Below are positions 45,703 to 59,631 of a DNA stretch of 64,000 nucleotides, one piece after another. The notes under the pieces are model-generated. The model made no database searches. It saw nothing but the letters and a program-made list of their open reading frames with translations, and was not told where the DNA came from. The DNA lies in the NCBI GenBank assembly GCA_028671895.1, contig CM053809.1, positions 30,169,501 through 30,233,500 on the forward strand. The letters run 5' to 3'. Each line of letters opens with the position of its first letter. Within the stretch, counting starts at the first letter, position 1. The position numbers and the translations under genes were made by a program. The DNA is from Oenanthe sinensis (lineage: Eukaryota > Streptophyta > Magnoliopsida > Apiales > Apiaceae).

Positions 45703-48700
45703 CTACCTCTTAGGGTCCCGTAACAGAGAGAGAATCTCACTGTCCTCAAATTTTAAATCCCTTGCAAGCTCAATAGGGGTTTTACCTTCCCCATTCACTC
45801 CCCCTGGATCAGCACCCCTGCAATTGAATAACAAAAAAAAATTATATTTTCCATCTAGAGGCCAAACTTGTAACAAGAATCAGAAAATCAATTATACTTC
45901 AATATGAAGATCATGCTTTAATTACTTCAAAATATTAATTACCTCGACTGCATTTCAGATCTTGCAATTACTGTTCTAGTGTTCTTATTTGTGCAAATTT
46001 CTAAGATTTGGAAACAGGGAACTTACATATCTACATGTCATGAAACTACCTATAATAAAAAAAACTAAAAAAAACTACCTATAATCAAGTAATATGAAGC
46101 AGAAATGATTTAAGTCTAGCCAGCTTTTGTTTTTGTTTTAGTTATTAATATAGATTTAATAAAAAAATTGCTTTTTCATGAAAAAATATTAAAATCAGCC
46201 TATGCTTCTTTGCCAAGTTATCTGCTATGTTCAAATAGTAGCTTATACTTTTTTTAGAACATCCAAAACATGGTGCCAGCAGCTGTTTTAGAAAGAAGAT
46301 GAAAGTAGTAAGCATTATAATCATTGACATGACAAATATGTCAAAACTTCATGGGTGAAGATGAATGGCCATATAATATCTCAGAAATAATTTCAGTCAA
46401 CCAGATGGAATTTTATTCTATCTTCTAAGGTCTGGTGTACTTGGTATTTCATAACAAGAGAACTCTAAAGATGAACTAAGCAATTAGCATATGCCATACC
46501 AGAATATCATATAAATACCTCGTAAGAAGAAGCTTTGCAAATGCCACTTTGCCTCTAAGTATACAACGATGCACTGGCAGCTGACCTCTAGAATCACAAG
46601 CATTTACATTTGCACCATACTGTAAAAGGAGCTCCAACATGCCAATATCTGCTGACTCACAAGCTAAGTGAAGCAGGGAGCAGCCAGCAATATCCTCCAT
46701 TGTGTTATTGCCTTCACTTGTATTTGCTAAGCCAGAGTATCTCAAAGAAGACTTTTGTAACAATTCGTGGGTTAAACTTGAGCTATGATCATGGTTTGTC
46801 TGTTCTTGCAACAACATTACTTTCGCAAGGTTCAAAGAGCTACAAGCCACCTGCTCACATATGGAAAGCAGATCCACTCCAGAACTAACAATTAGACGAT
46901 AAACAGCTTTCTTGTCATTTGCACAAACAGCCTCCCATATCTGTTGTACTAAATGTGGTTCCTCGTGCTTCTTTACAAAAGTCTTTTCTGCATACTGTAA
47001 GCATTAACATGGAAATCTAAGAAGCTATATTTGCATCCCACTTGGAGTGACATTATGAAATTCATTTTAAAGATATTTTCAAACTACAATCTTTACAATA
47101 TCCTGCCTCCTAGCAATGATATAGTTGAAAATTAGACATAAACAAAACTGTATGTTGCATAAAAAATAATATGCATGCACATTTATATATCTAACACGTT
47201 TTAAAGCCTGTGGGAGAAACAACTTAACATTGCAACATTTTTTTCTCAAAGGCAAATGTAGTGGAATATTGGGTGACTAGCCAGCCCGGAGTTTCAATAA
47301 AAATCACTAATAATTTAGCAGCTATCCATCATATGAGCTTATTTATCCTGAGATTTCTGTACCCATAAAAAAAAAGATTATTCTCACGCTGAGAAAACCT
47401 ACTCTTTAGCACAAGTGCAGATAGCACTATGTTAGATTTACAATAGGTTTAAACTTAAATCTAACTACACCTCTATTAATCATTATACAGAAAAAGATTC
47501 TTTATTTAGTATGCCACCAGAAAGTGCACTGTTTTATTATTTGCGGAGCAAGAAACTAAAAGTTTGATAGGAATTTTATTCTAATTAAAATAAGTCAATT
47601 GTAATTAATCATTAAATATAATTATCCTGGATAAGCAGGAATATTCTACTTATGGTAGTAGAGTACTAAAAGCAGTTGTGTATTTTATTTAAACTAGTTT
47701 ATAGCCCGTGCGATGCACGGATCGAATTGTTTTAATATTTTCTATATATAATTTGAATATATTTTTATTTTTATAATAATAATTTAAATTTTCTTTAATG
47801 TTATATGTATATATTTTATATAATTTTTCATATTTTATTTATATTTTTAATAGAATAATGTTTGTATTTTTATTTAGAGATGTGTTTCATTTAGAAGATT
47901 AATGTAAGATGTATTTTAATTAAGATATTATTGTTTAAAAATCAGGCCCACTAATAACTATCGGGTCCGGCCCAAATACCGACCAAGGACAACTAAACTT
48001 TTAATGTTTCGGTTTTAATAATATTAGCTTATAGCTCGTGCGATGCACGGGTTCTTTTAATATTTTTATATTTTATAATTATATTTTAATAAATTTTTAT
48101 ATTTTTATCATTAGTTTTTCAGTAATTAACACATTAACATACAATTCAAACTATAAAAGAGAAACTATTTATAATAATATTTATATGAAAAAACATTATT
48201 ATATTATTAGTTATATTAATTAGTTTATACAATAAAAAAATTTACCCGATTCAAAATTATTTATTATTAATATAAATATTATAAGTCTCATAAGATTGAA
48301 CAAATTATAACGATATATGTTTGATGGGACTCGAAACCTTATATGTGTGTGTTAACAGTTGTGGGAAACAGTTTAAAATTAAAATAAATAAATATTTCTC
48401 ATTGTTTAAAATACTAAGATTTTAAATTAAATTATTTTATTCTTAATATCTTGAAAAGAAATAAAGTAATGATGAAAAATTTATCGTTGTAGTGAGATAA
48501 AAATTATAAGTGTATAATAACTAAAAAATTAAATAAATTATAATCAAATAAATATTGTTTGTATCATTAATTGATTACGATATTTGAATGTATAATTCAA
48601 CTTAATAAATATTTCAATAAGGTAATACTTGATAAATTGATAATCTAAATTAATTAATAATTTTTTGTAGCCTTGGCTCAAATTTTATATAATAAGTAAA

Positions 48701-51700
48701 TTAATATTCGATAATTTGATAATCCAAATTAATTAATAAATTTTGGTAGTCCTTGACTCGAATTTTATATAATAAATTAATAATTCAAGCAAAAAATGGA
48801 GTTGTTCCGGGAAGAAGTTGCTGCAATTGAGGAATTGTAATTAGAATATTAGAGTATGTAATTTTGTAGGATACAGTTTGCAAAATAAGATTATCTTAAA
48901 ATTATTTACTATCGGCTCGAATTTTACATAATAAATAAATTAATATAGGATAATTTGATAATCTAAATTAATTAATAATTTTTGTTAGTCCCAACTCGAA
49001 TTTTATATAATAAATTAAATAATTCAAGAGAAGAATGGAGTTCGAGGAAGAAGTTGGGTGAAATTGGGAAATTGTAATTAGAATACAAGAGTATGTAGTT
49101 TCGTAGGATACAGTTTGCAAAATAAGATTATTTGAAAATTATTTACCCCTGCTCAAATTTTATATAATAAATAAATTAATATTTGATAATTTAAATTAAT
49201 TAAATAATTTTTGGTAGTCCCAACTCGAATTTTATACAACAAATTAATAATTCAAGTATAAAAAGGAGTTATTTTAAAAAGAAGTTGGGTGGTATTGAAG
49301 AATTATAATTAGAATATAAGAGTCTATAATTTTGTAGGATACAATTTGCAAGATATAAGTTTATTTTAAAATTATTTACATTTATTTTTTTAGGAAATTG
49401 TTTATAATTTGAGCGGTGATTAAAAATATATTTAAATTGTATTTGGTATAAAATTTATATAGATAGAATAATAATAATATTATATCATTCATGAGATTTA
49501 ATTAATTTTATGTTATTTTAAAACTTAAAATAGTTAAATTAATGATAATATTATAATATTTGTGAAATTCGATTATGAGTGACAATTTTAAATGAATTTG
49601 ATAGCTTGAGGGTGACTAAATTGAGATTTTTAGATTATATTTAGTATCTAATTTTAATAAAATTTAATATAGATAAAAGAATAATAATAATATATCATTA
49701 ATGAGATATAATCAATTAATTGTTATTTTAAATGAATTAAAGAATCTGAGTAGTGGAGAAACTGAATTCTGTAAATAAGAGGTAGTTCAGTCTCGACATA
49801 TCACGTAATATATTTATATTAATTATTTTTCTAAACTAAATAATATGTATGTTTTTTTTGGAAAGCATTTTAATTTTTTTTAGAAAGTGTTAACCAACAC
49901 CCTGTTTTGCTTATAATAATATAGTATAGATAGTATAGATATGTTAGTGGATTGGTATTAAGAAGTACATACTGATTAGGGGTAGTTTCTTTTATATTAG
50001 AATTAGATGGAGCTTTTCCTTATTATTAGTAAAGGGTCTTGTACTATACAAAGAGACAAATTTTATTATTTTCAGAGCTTAGTAGATTGAATATTAAGAT
50101 TTACTCTCATTTGCAGGTTGTGATCCATTGTCTTTTCTCCATTAAAGGATTGGAAGGATAGTAGATTTTTCGTGGTTAATCCACCCAACCTTATCTTATT
50201 ATTTTTCCTCCTCTTTAATTCTTGCCCTACATCACATTACCGAACTATAAAGTTTGTCGTGAAAGTGGAAAACAATATACTTGAGGAGTAAATCTTAGAG
50301 GCACTTTTTGTGGAGGCAGTATCGACTGGGCAGCATATGCTTCTTATTGGTAACTTAACGAGCTATGCAGCCTCTTGGTATTCTAGTCCTCCCTCTTGCA
50401 ATAGTTCCTTCAGAATTTTAGTTGGCTTAGTTCCTACATATAACTATTCTAAATTCAACCTACTTAATTTATACAAAGAGCACGTTACATAAAATTAGTA
50501 CAGAACAAACTAATAATATACTATTAGTATAACCTAAAAGCATGTCATCTATATTTGGCAGCCCTGAAGAAAATGGAAATCTTTGAAGTACAAGGTAAAA
50601 AGAGAAAATTAATACCTTTGCATGAATGAACTTTTCCTTTACTAAAATGGAATCGGCATGACGGGGCTTGCTGATAAACAAAACATGTCTGATTTATCAG
50701 GCTTGCACAAGCTTTAATATAACAGTCACAAGGTAATATAGAAATTCCAGTTGGAGATATAACATTAAAAAAAATATAACCAGGAAAATTACCTTAAATA
50801 ATTATGTTCATCTATCTATATGTATGTCACTAAAATTATTCAGTGAGAGAGTAAACTATTACCCCATAGGAACAAGATCAACCTGAAAGACGGCTTTTGC
50901 TTGCAGCATTTCCTCCCACACTGAATTTGCAAATGCATTGCCCAGAGACTGAAACAAATTGATAATAGAAGGTTCCCATACTTTTACATCAAGAGTGAGG
51001 GATCTCACCTGTGACAGGAAAATCACATCAAATGAATTGCCATAAACACTAACAAAAATTGACCTTGCTTTTCCTTTAAAAAAAGGGTTTCATCAATATT
51101 TACTGACTGATTTTTTTATATATTTAGTGAACCAGCTTTGTTACCATGATAAAATCTATGAATCCTGTTACAAGATATTAGTGTCTAACTAGAGATAATA
51201 TTACGAAGGAGAGGCACTGCCTCTTTTATAAAAGACAGGAATATTCCCCTAAGCTGACAGTTAGTTTGATGTCACCATGATCTAACGGACTACTGTAATT
51301 GCATTATATCATGCTCATGCTTAAATTACTGATGCATCATTACAGTAATGACTACTGTGAACAAAAGAGTAGAAAACTAATTTCAGAAAAAAAATACCAA
51401 GTTGTCAATTAAAACATTTACCTTCGATATGTGCACACCAAGGTTACGATGAACACCAGAACATTCAATACAGACAAGAATACCGAGATTTAAGGATGCC
51501 CAATCAGGTTCAGGAGCTCCACAATCGGCACATTTATCATTTCCACATACTCCTTGCAGAATGTCAATTGGCTTCTCATTTTTCAAACCATGCCTTTGAT
51601 GTTGTGAAATTCTTGACGGTCGTTCAAAATGAGCAGAGGCAAGCCTCTCTGATGTGTATTCCTCAACAGCAGTGTGATCGAAATCAGAGCTTTCAAATGA

Positions 51701-54700
51701 ACTGCTGTCACTAGCAGATTGATGATGGCTACCTTCCATGGGACTAGCAGGCATACACTGATATAAAATGACTACAAATGTCAAAAATAATAAGAAATAA
51801 AATCTATGTATTCGGAAATACATGCAGTATAACTTTACCCTGTCAGGAGTCTGGGAACTCAGTAAAGAAGCAATAACACCTGTTATCTTTTCAATCCAAT
51901 CCATCTGATCCGAGGTACTTTCAGCCTTCAATGACAGTCAAAATTAAATAATCAAACTCATGAAATATATCAAGATCAATGTCAATAACATTGAAGCAAG
52001 CTAGAAATTGTGTGATTCCTATTATCCAATGGCTGAGTGATTTACGCAACCACAACAAAAGTAAATGAAAAAATGTTTTGCATTCAACTTATGCATGTGG
52101 AAGTGTTCCTTTACCTGCAAAGTATAGTTTTTTGTTGGTGAAATAATCCTGAAGCAAAACCTCATATCTGATTGGTCAGCATCAACTTTAATTGTTGATG
52201 TCAGTAAATTGACAGTATGATGAGCAACAGATTTCTCGTCATGCACACCACCATTGTAATGAGAGTAAAGCCACCGACTTAGCAATCCAGAACCAAGTTC
52301 AGAACTATTCCTTTGACCAGCAAGTTGACTGCCAGACCCCTAAATATATATATTCAGTACCTATAACAGAAGCTAGAGGTAACATTGGAGTGTAACACTT
52401 TAATATGAACATATTCCCAAGAGGATTACTTACAGAGGGTTTGCTGCTCTGTTTGCGATAATAATACAACATTCCTCGGCTATCAAGAACAAAAAACCTT
52501 CGCTTCCAATCACCCCTCATATTTGAGGAACGTTTTGATAGATAACCTTGCCGAATGGTCTGAACCTGTTAAAAATGTAGCTTTATAAGCATATTAGGCA
52601 CGAGGCTCAGAGCGTACAAAGGAAAGGAAAAGAAAATTACACAACTGGAGATAAAAATGAAGAAAAAAATCACCTTTCCCTTTCCAGCAGACTGCATCAC
52701 TGCCTCTATCATTTTATGAGAACTTCTACCTATGGCTTGTATGCCGACTCCATTGGGAGATCCATTAGAACCATTCGAGGACCATCTGCTCTCTTTATCT
52801 ATCTGCCTTTTGTAGTCTTGCATCCGTTCATCAAGAGCTGCCTGCTCGTAGTTTGATCTTTCTCTAGACTGTTGTGCATAAGTCAGGACCTGATAAAAAG
52901 ACATTTCACAACAGCGTTTTAATTTACACAATCTACATTTAACTTTAGCATGAATAATCCTGGCTACATTGCTGCATCTTACAATTAATTTCCTGCATTT
53001 CATGATGGTCAATCTAAGTCAGCCTACACATTATATAAAATTTTAGATCAGTCTACATACAACAGTAACACTAGGATGCAATAAAGACACTCCGATCACA
53101 AAAGCCTCATCGAATGAAATATACAGTTATCCTTTTGAGCACTAGCTGGGGTTGCAAAAGAAGTCCAAATTTGAGGCAAAACTGGTCATTGGATTGCTGA
53201 TCATGTAGCAATGGATATATCAATGTAGCAACTAATGGCTATACTTCAATTTGGGGCTTGCATCCGTTTTCCTAAATCAAGTGGTATACTGATATAAAGA
53301 ATAACTGTATCGACAGTATATATAAATGTCATTTGACTCATTTTAAGTCTGTTTGAGTAAACACAAATGGATTATGACCAGTTCCAACTGCCCAGATTCC
53401 AAAAGTATGACCAAGCCAATTCTACTTCCAATGTGATGACTATGACTCACGGGAATGTCATACGATTTATATATACTAAACTATATAACCCAATTGTAAC
53501 CATGTTTAATGATAATGATAACCAACCTGATTGATATATGGCTCCATCTGATGCAACAGCTCATACCCCTGGATGTGCCATAAATTGAGTAAGCTCACTG
53601 AGTACAGCTCAGAAATGAAAAGGTTTTTCTCATATAAGATACCTGTTTAAAGTAGCGGAGGTGGGCATCCATTGTACCACTAACTGCTTCTAAAAATTCA
53701 AACCTTTTCTTTGCTTCGACGGTAGAAACTGCAGTCACCTAGGCAAGAACAATGAGAGTTTCAATCAAAATTATTGAAGAACCTTTACCTTGACCACTAA
53801 TTTTTGTAAGACGTGAAGAAAATTTTACACACCAGATTAAAACGAGCTTTCTCAAAAGTAGATCTTGCACTATGAAGCTCCTGGACATTTACACATAATG
53901 TTAGAGTTCAAAGAATGTAATTTGTGCACTAATTTAGCGCTCCATTTGGTTGGAAGTAATGGGATGAGGAAAAAAATGGATGATTGTGAATAAAATTGAA
54001 GTTGGAAGAGAAGGATGTAAGAGGTAAGAGGGAAGAGCGAAAAAAATGTGAGAGTGCAGATTCTCTATGACAAAACTCTGAAGGACATAAGAAGTAGAAT
54101 TGAGCATTCATCCCTAAATTGGTGGGATTGAGCTCTAATTTAAATTTAAATGAATGGTATGGAATATGGATTAAGGAGTGAAATTTATGTTGAATAGCCA
54201 CAAATCAGTATAAAATTATAAATTCATTCTGTTCTCAACCGATTTCAGTATTTCCGAACAAAGAGAGCATAAGTTACATATTTTATCACAAAACAATGCA
54301 ATTCAGATTAATTGCTTAGGCCAGATATAAGTAAATACCTCTTCTACCATAGTAGCTATATCGCTCTTTGTGCCTTTCCTCAGTGACAAAAACTTTTCAC
54401 GGGCCTGCATGATAAAAAGCAATTAATCCAGCAGTCTGGCAGATGATCATGTTGGGATATTTATCTATACAGCCATAGCCCAAAACACTATATTGGAACT
54501 TTAACAGCATTGAAAGCAAAATTATTTGGTTTTTATGCCTTTTCTTGTAACTTTAACAGCATTGGAAGCAAAATTATTTGGTTTTTATGCCTTTTCTTTG
54601 ACATTTATACAATGCAACCAATGCCCAACGGCTGATGATTTTAACATTCCTTTTGTTTCTAGATATCTTCGGATTCTGAAATTACATGGCAGATTCCGCC

Positions 54701-57700
54701 CCACTTGTAATACACTAAAATATTGAAAGTGTATTATTTTATTGTATATGACTGATAACTTTTGGAGACATCAACATCACACTAATAAGTTGAGCAAACA
54801 AATCTGATGACAGAAATAGAAATCTGTAAACAGGTATTTGATACTATTTGGAATGTAACACTTTGCAGGATGTGAAGCTCATGATTAATAGCAACTTATA
54901 TATAAAAGTTTAGTTGACTTGCAAACAATAACATTCTCGCCAAAAGTTATTCAACCTTCAGAACATAGGAAGCATACAACATTGCATTAGGATTAGAGGG
55001 TGAAGCTACAGCATTACCAAGTTAAGGTAATTAATTACCATCTTCAAAGGAATTTCATTCTGTAAGAAGGCAATGGCATACCAAGGATATACTTTTTTCA
55101 GTGGTTGAGATGAAAACAAAGAAAGAGCTAACAGTTATTTATTTAGATACAACACTCGCCTGGTCATAAAGAAGGCTAGCCTTGTCAAAACGTTTCCGAG
55201 CTTCCTACATTAATACAAGATCATAAAGAAGCATCAATATAAAGAATTGGTACACAACAATTTTCATGAATTGGCCAGACACAATTTTCATGAATTGGCC
55301 AGACCACGGATGAACAAACATGAGATGCACAGCCGCACAGGCAAAACATGACATAGTGAAACACTTTGTTAAAAAATAAAAAAAAAATAGTTTTCAGCTT
55401 GAACATTTCAGGCTTGGCAAATTCTCCGAGACAATCAAGAAATGTAGGCATCAAACTTATCCAATCTTATCAGCATATCTTCGAAGCAGGGCACGGAAAG
55501 TATTCAAGTACCAATATAATGTGTGCTTCTACATAAGAGAGGGGGGGACAGAGATTCTCTTTATGCAAGGAACACGCTTAAGACTATGCATTTACCTAAG
55601 TGCCATAAAATTTCCAACTCTCTAGGGGTGCAACCAGTAAGATCATGAAGGGTCTCTTTTACAATAGAAGCAAACCAAATTAAGTGTTAATGCTCTAATA
55701 AGTTATATGTCAAAATTTATAAAAAAAGATATAAATATATACATATGTCAAAAGAAATTGAAATCCATTGAGGTAAGCCTCAAACATGTTCATTATATTT
55801 TCTGATTAGAGAGAACCATTGGAGCATCTTTGCAAAAGTTACATATATTAGAAAAGGGACTGACACGTATCACCGTATTGATATCAAAACTAAACGGACA
55901 GGCGATAGAAAAAAATCATTGAGGAAGAAAGTGAATGGCCATTGGCCGCCATGGGAAAATGAAATATTACTATGTGCAAATCTTACATATATGTAGCTAT
56001 TTTTGCGATAGATTCTTGCTTCAACACTAGTCAAAGAACAGGATGAGATACCTTTACATCATGCAAATCTATATTGACAAATTGCAGCAGCCGGTCATTA
56101 AGCATGTGTTCAACCTAACCAGCAAGAAAATCAATAATTCAGCTAGCAAGGTAAACTCAAGATCAGAGGATGTGAATAACACTTGAACTGAATCAATGGT
56201 AAAAACATATGTTAATATTATATTTACTTCTTCCCCAAACAAACTTGTCATGTAAAAGTTTGCAGAGTTTATAGAACATACAAATAATGTATATAATGGA
56301 ATGGAGTATAGCAGGCTTAATATAGCTCTAAATGCAGAGATTGTACAAACTACAAAGGTCCCAAATAATGATAAGCTAATCTGATAAATTTATTTTGAAT
56401 TTTATAATACATATTACTTATGTATATAGAGCCTAGCCCTAGATACTTATTACTTTATTAGTCAAATAAATAAGCAGTCGGAATTGAATTTTTATTATAT
56501 CGTATAAGGATAGATTAGAGATACATGTATATTTTATATACATGAAACCAAAACTGACCTGTGACCGAAGAACTTCCTTGTATGTTCCAATTTCTCTCAA
56601 TGCGATAGTAAATTTTGTCATAACGGGACCTAGAATTCAGTAGCAAACCATCAAAAAGTACATCATTGGTCTACTTTTCGTGTTCTTCAGGGTATTTTTT
56701 CTTTCCGAGGAACACAAATAATCGAAATCACCAAACACAGTTACAAGTGTTTTGCTACACAGATATAAACAATTCACAATCATTGCACAAGATATCTGAT
56801 AACATCAGATCCAGTCTCTAGATATATTTTGCTGATGTGTGATATTAACACCAGTGTGACATACCTCCAAAAGCAACACTAATAGGATCATTACGCCCTC
56901 CACCAAAAGTTTCAAGAGCACTAGCAAAAGCAATGTCCCCGTCATATCCTTCCCCAAGCCCTTCACTGTGTGTTAAAAATTATATAAAAGGAATAGGTCC
57001 ATTAAAATGCAGACTGCACTAATGGTCACTGAGTTGACTAATTATCCTTCCTTAACTAACCACACAAGCAAACAATCATCCTTAATAAAGATGTTAAGTG
57101 TACTGTAATATCCTCATTTCTTTTCTATATATTAATTTTAGTTATTGAATATATATATTTAATTATATATGTATGGGTGTGATTTTGTATATTATATATA
57201 GTTAAAATATATGATTATAAAAGTATTAAAATAGTTATTTTTGTTTTAATTAGAATATATATATGGCTATCTTTTATTTCGGAAAGTTTTTGAAATTTGA
57301 ATTGGTTATTATACTGATATTATGAGTATTAATTTTGACATCAATTAGGGATTGTGTTAAGGGTCAGGAATATTATAAATAGAGGCTTTGGGTTAAAGAA
57401 AAAGACACACAAAGTTAGTCAGATAGTTTCACTCTAGATAATGTCTTGTTTCTCTAGCAATATTTTTATGTCCATAACAATTTCTTGATGTGATATATAA
57501 TTCATATATATTACATTGAGTTTTTGTAAACAAATCTTAGTTATAGCATTTCGTTTTATGTTCTTAGCAATTTCTTGATGGGATATATAACTCATATATA
57601 TTACATTGAGTTTTTGTAAACAAATCTTAGTTATAATATTTGGTGTATATATGTATGTATATTATGTTGATTTAATTACTCATCAGTTAGCCATGTTATT

Positions 57701-59566
57701 GATACTTATTCTCAAGATTTGATTATGTCAAGCTTTATTTAAAATGTAAAGATTGACGGATCCCTATTTGTATAATTGTATTGTAATATTACGAATGGCT
57801 ATGGTGCTACTACTGTATATTATATAGTAATTTTGACTTGTTTTAAGATTGGGTTATGTCAGACTTTATTTACAATGTAAAGTTTGACAGAACCTTAATT
57901 GTATAATTGTATCGTATAGGTTATAAATGGTTATGGTGCTACCTACTCTCCTGTATAGTATGTAGTATTTTAGCCATTTTGGGTCAAAACCCTTTTTGTA
58001 AATTTTAATAATGATTAGATTTCTGCATCGGTACTATTTTATTATATCACCACCATTTTATTATATTGTCATTATGTTAGCACAAATTTTTGTATCAAAC
58101 ACCTCTTTTATATATTGTTATATTTATTATTTAGTTATAGTTTTGTAGCACATATATTTGTCAATGGATTTGGTCAACAATACTAATATGTTATTTTTCG
58201 TTGTTGTTGTTGTTGAATATGTGATTAATTTAGGATCTCTTCGTGAATAGCTTGATTGTTGATTGATGTAAGTTTCTCTCCGGACCTTTAGTTATTTTTC
58301 GAAATGTATATTTATATGTTTAAACTCTGGAAATTATTGTTTCTATTCCATATTTTATTTTATTAAAATATGGTCAAGTGGTATTATTTTAGATTCGTTA
58401 ACGTATAAAATGTAAGATTTTAGTACCCCAGTTTAGTCTTTGTATTGGACCCGTTAGTACTTGCGTTATAGTTCCGGAACTAGCCTTCGATACCTTACTA
58501 GGGCGCACCACTTTTGGGCCCTTCGGGGATGTGCACTTTTATCGATACCTTAGTAAGGGGCGCAGTATTAGCAATTTTGTGTTAAGGACCGTGTCACCGG
58601 GTAAGTGGCCTGAGTATTAAACTGTGGGGATAAAAATGTTTTCGGATTTTGTATCGAAATTGTTATCGTATTGTATATCGAAAATTGTTTCAAATTGATA
58701 TATTCAGTTTACTTGTTGTTACTGTACTTACTTGACCAGACTAGTGGCGAGGTTAGTTACTTGCTGAGCTTTGTAGCTCACTCCTTTCTAATATTTCAGG
58801 TTATATTTGGGATGAATAAAGACGTTTCAAGGGACATTTTAATTTTATATCTAAGTTTTAGTATTGTTTATTGTAAGAGCTGCGTCTCTTATTTGTGAAC
58901 GTTATTTATTATTTGACCTTCAGTTGTACGTTGACTTGTCTTTTGCCATCAATAAATATGCATTTTTTTTCTTTTAGTGGCTTTTCGATATAAATTTAAT
59001 ATCCCAAAAAGTCGGGATGTTACATGTACAACTATCCCAATAACATAAAAGTAAAATATCTCCAGTGCTAGAAATTTTATGCAATCAAGCAGAAGAAAAC
59101 TGATATATTTACAAGGTAAATAGGTTTAGGAAAAAAACTTGAGTTCATAAGAGGCGTATGCAGTATAACTATAACTAGATCAAAAGCGATTATCAATGTA
59201 TGAAAATAAACCATATGAAATACACTGTTAGGGACGGCATTGAGATATAACTGAAAACACAGAAGGTTGAGTTTGCAAAATGAAATGGCAGGTGAGGGGG
59301 GAGGGATTGGACTCACTTACGTGTACTTTCGACATCCTTTGTAAAACCTTAAACTTCGATCCCTCAAGGAATCAGCACCTTCCTCGAAGCACTGCAACTG
59401 TAATCATATAAATTGTTGAATGCTGAGTAAGATTGAAGTTGTTAAACATAGAAAGAGTAGTGTAGGAAGAGAGAGGTAAAAATGGAGACAGATTATAGAG
59501 GAGGAGGAATTAGAAATGAACCTGTTTTCTGAACATAGGAGAATCATCAAGCTTTGTGAAATGCAT
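45703..59566 (-). CDS. AGD3: ARF GTPase-activating protein with BAR, PH and ankyrin domains (AGD3/VAN3/SCARFACE type)
   Basis: Nineteen exons on the minus strand, in transcript order: 59522-59566, 59321-59397, 56865-56965, 56559-56629, 56052-56114, 55160-55204, 54339-54404, 53833-53880, 53643-53738, 53527-53568, 52674-52889, 52434-52565, 52115-52339, 51839-51925, 51422-51757, 50863-51008, 50616-50688, 46519-46994 and 45703-45817. They join in frame into 819 aa; Arabidopsis VAN3 is about 827. Domains: BAR about 1-290, PH about 297-437, ArfGAP zinc finger with Cys514, 517, 534 and 537 and the Arg finger at 542, ankyrin repeats about 727-815. VAN3/SFC acts at the trans-Golgi network in auxin-dependent vein continuity. 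Intron 6 has a GC donor (CAG|GCGAGT). Introns 2 and 17-18 are enlarged by transposons. A CT/GA repeat lies in the 5' leader. Exon 17 is the least certain; its frame fits only with the acceptor CAG at 50689-50691. Confidence 0.92.
48024..49930 (-). mobile_element. Nested non-autonomous Helitron (1.9 kb) in an AGD3 intron
   Basis: On the minus strand it starts TCTATACTATATTATTATAAG at 49930 and ends with hairpin CCCGTGCATCGCACGAG, then CTATAAGCTAA at 48024. CTAA satisfies the CTRR rule. Host A (48023) and T (49931) flank it with no duplication. Removing it restores the 5' terminus of the outer Helitron. It has no RepHel coding sequence, and its middle consists of a 235-bp tandem array. Confidence 0.7.
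48669..49380. repeat. Tandem array, three units of about 235 bp, inside a Helitron
   Basis: Units begin near 48670, 48909 and 49147. Each has CTCAAATTTTATATAATAA or CTCGAATTTTACATAATAA, then a second copy of that phrase, then GAAGAAGTTG, then TTTTGTAGGATACA, then AAAATTATTTAC. The units have diverged by perhaps 10-20% by eye. Internal tandem arrays are known in non-autonomous Helitrons. Confidence 0.8.
57104..59024. mobile_element. Solo LTR (1.9 kb), Ty3/gypsy-like, in AGD3 intron 2
   Basis: It begins TGTAATATCC and ends CGGGATGTTACA, which form a terminal inverted pair typical of plant gypsy LTRs. A perfect 5-bp target duplication TGTAC flanks it (57099-57103 and 59025-59029). It contains two internal tandem duplications: about 85 bp around 57478-57640, and about 130 bp around 57717-57970. 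No gag or pol sequence is present, so it is probably a recombined solo LTR. It lies opposite to or independent of the minus-strand gene and is spliced out with intron 2. Confidence 0.85.
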
Positions 59567-59600
59567 ATTGGCAAATGGAGTTGTGAGTTTGGGTGTGTAA

Positions 59601-59631
<31 letters not shown>

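Larger units (their letters stand above)
47694..49939 (-). mobile_element. Helitron-like element split by a second Helitron
   Basis: The two pieces are 47694-48023 and 49931-49939. On the minus strand the joined element begins TCTATACTAATATTATT and ends with hairpin CCGTGCATCGCACGGG, then CTATAAACTAG at 47694. Host bases are A at 47693 and T at 49940. Without the inner insert it is 339 bp. Its 5' terminal portion (GACCAA...CTTTTAATGTTTCGG) resembles that of the element ending at 35290, so they are one family. It lies in the 3.6-kb intron before exon 18 of AGD3, in the same transcriptional orientation. Confidence 0.65.

Noticed and set aside
50616..50700. Apparent frameshift in AGD3 exon 17 (DKSDMF against FISKPRHAD frames)
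   Set aside because: Placing the acceptor at CAG 50689-50691 gives a consistent phase with the preceding exon (GG|A) and an uninterrupted protein, so no frameshift is needed.
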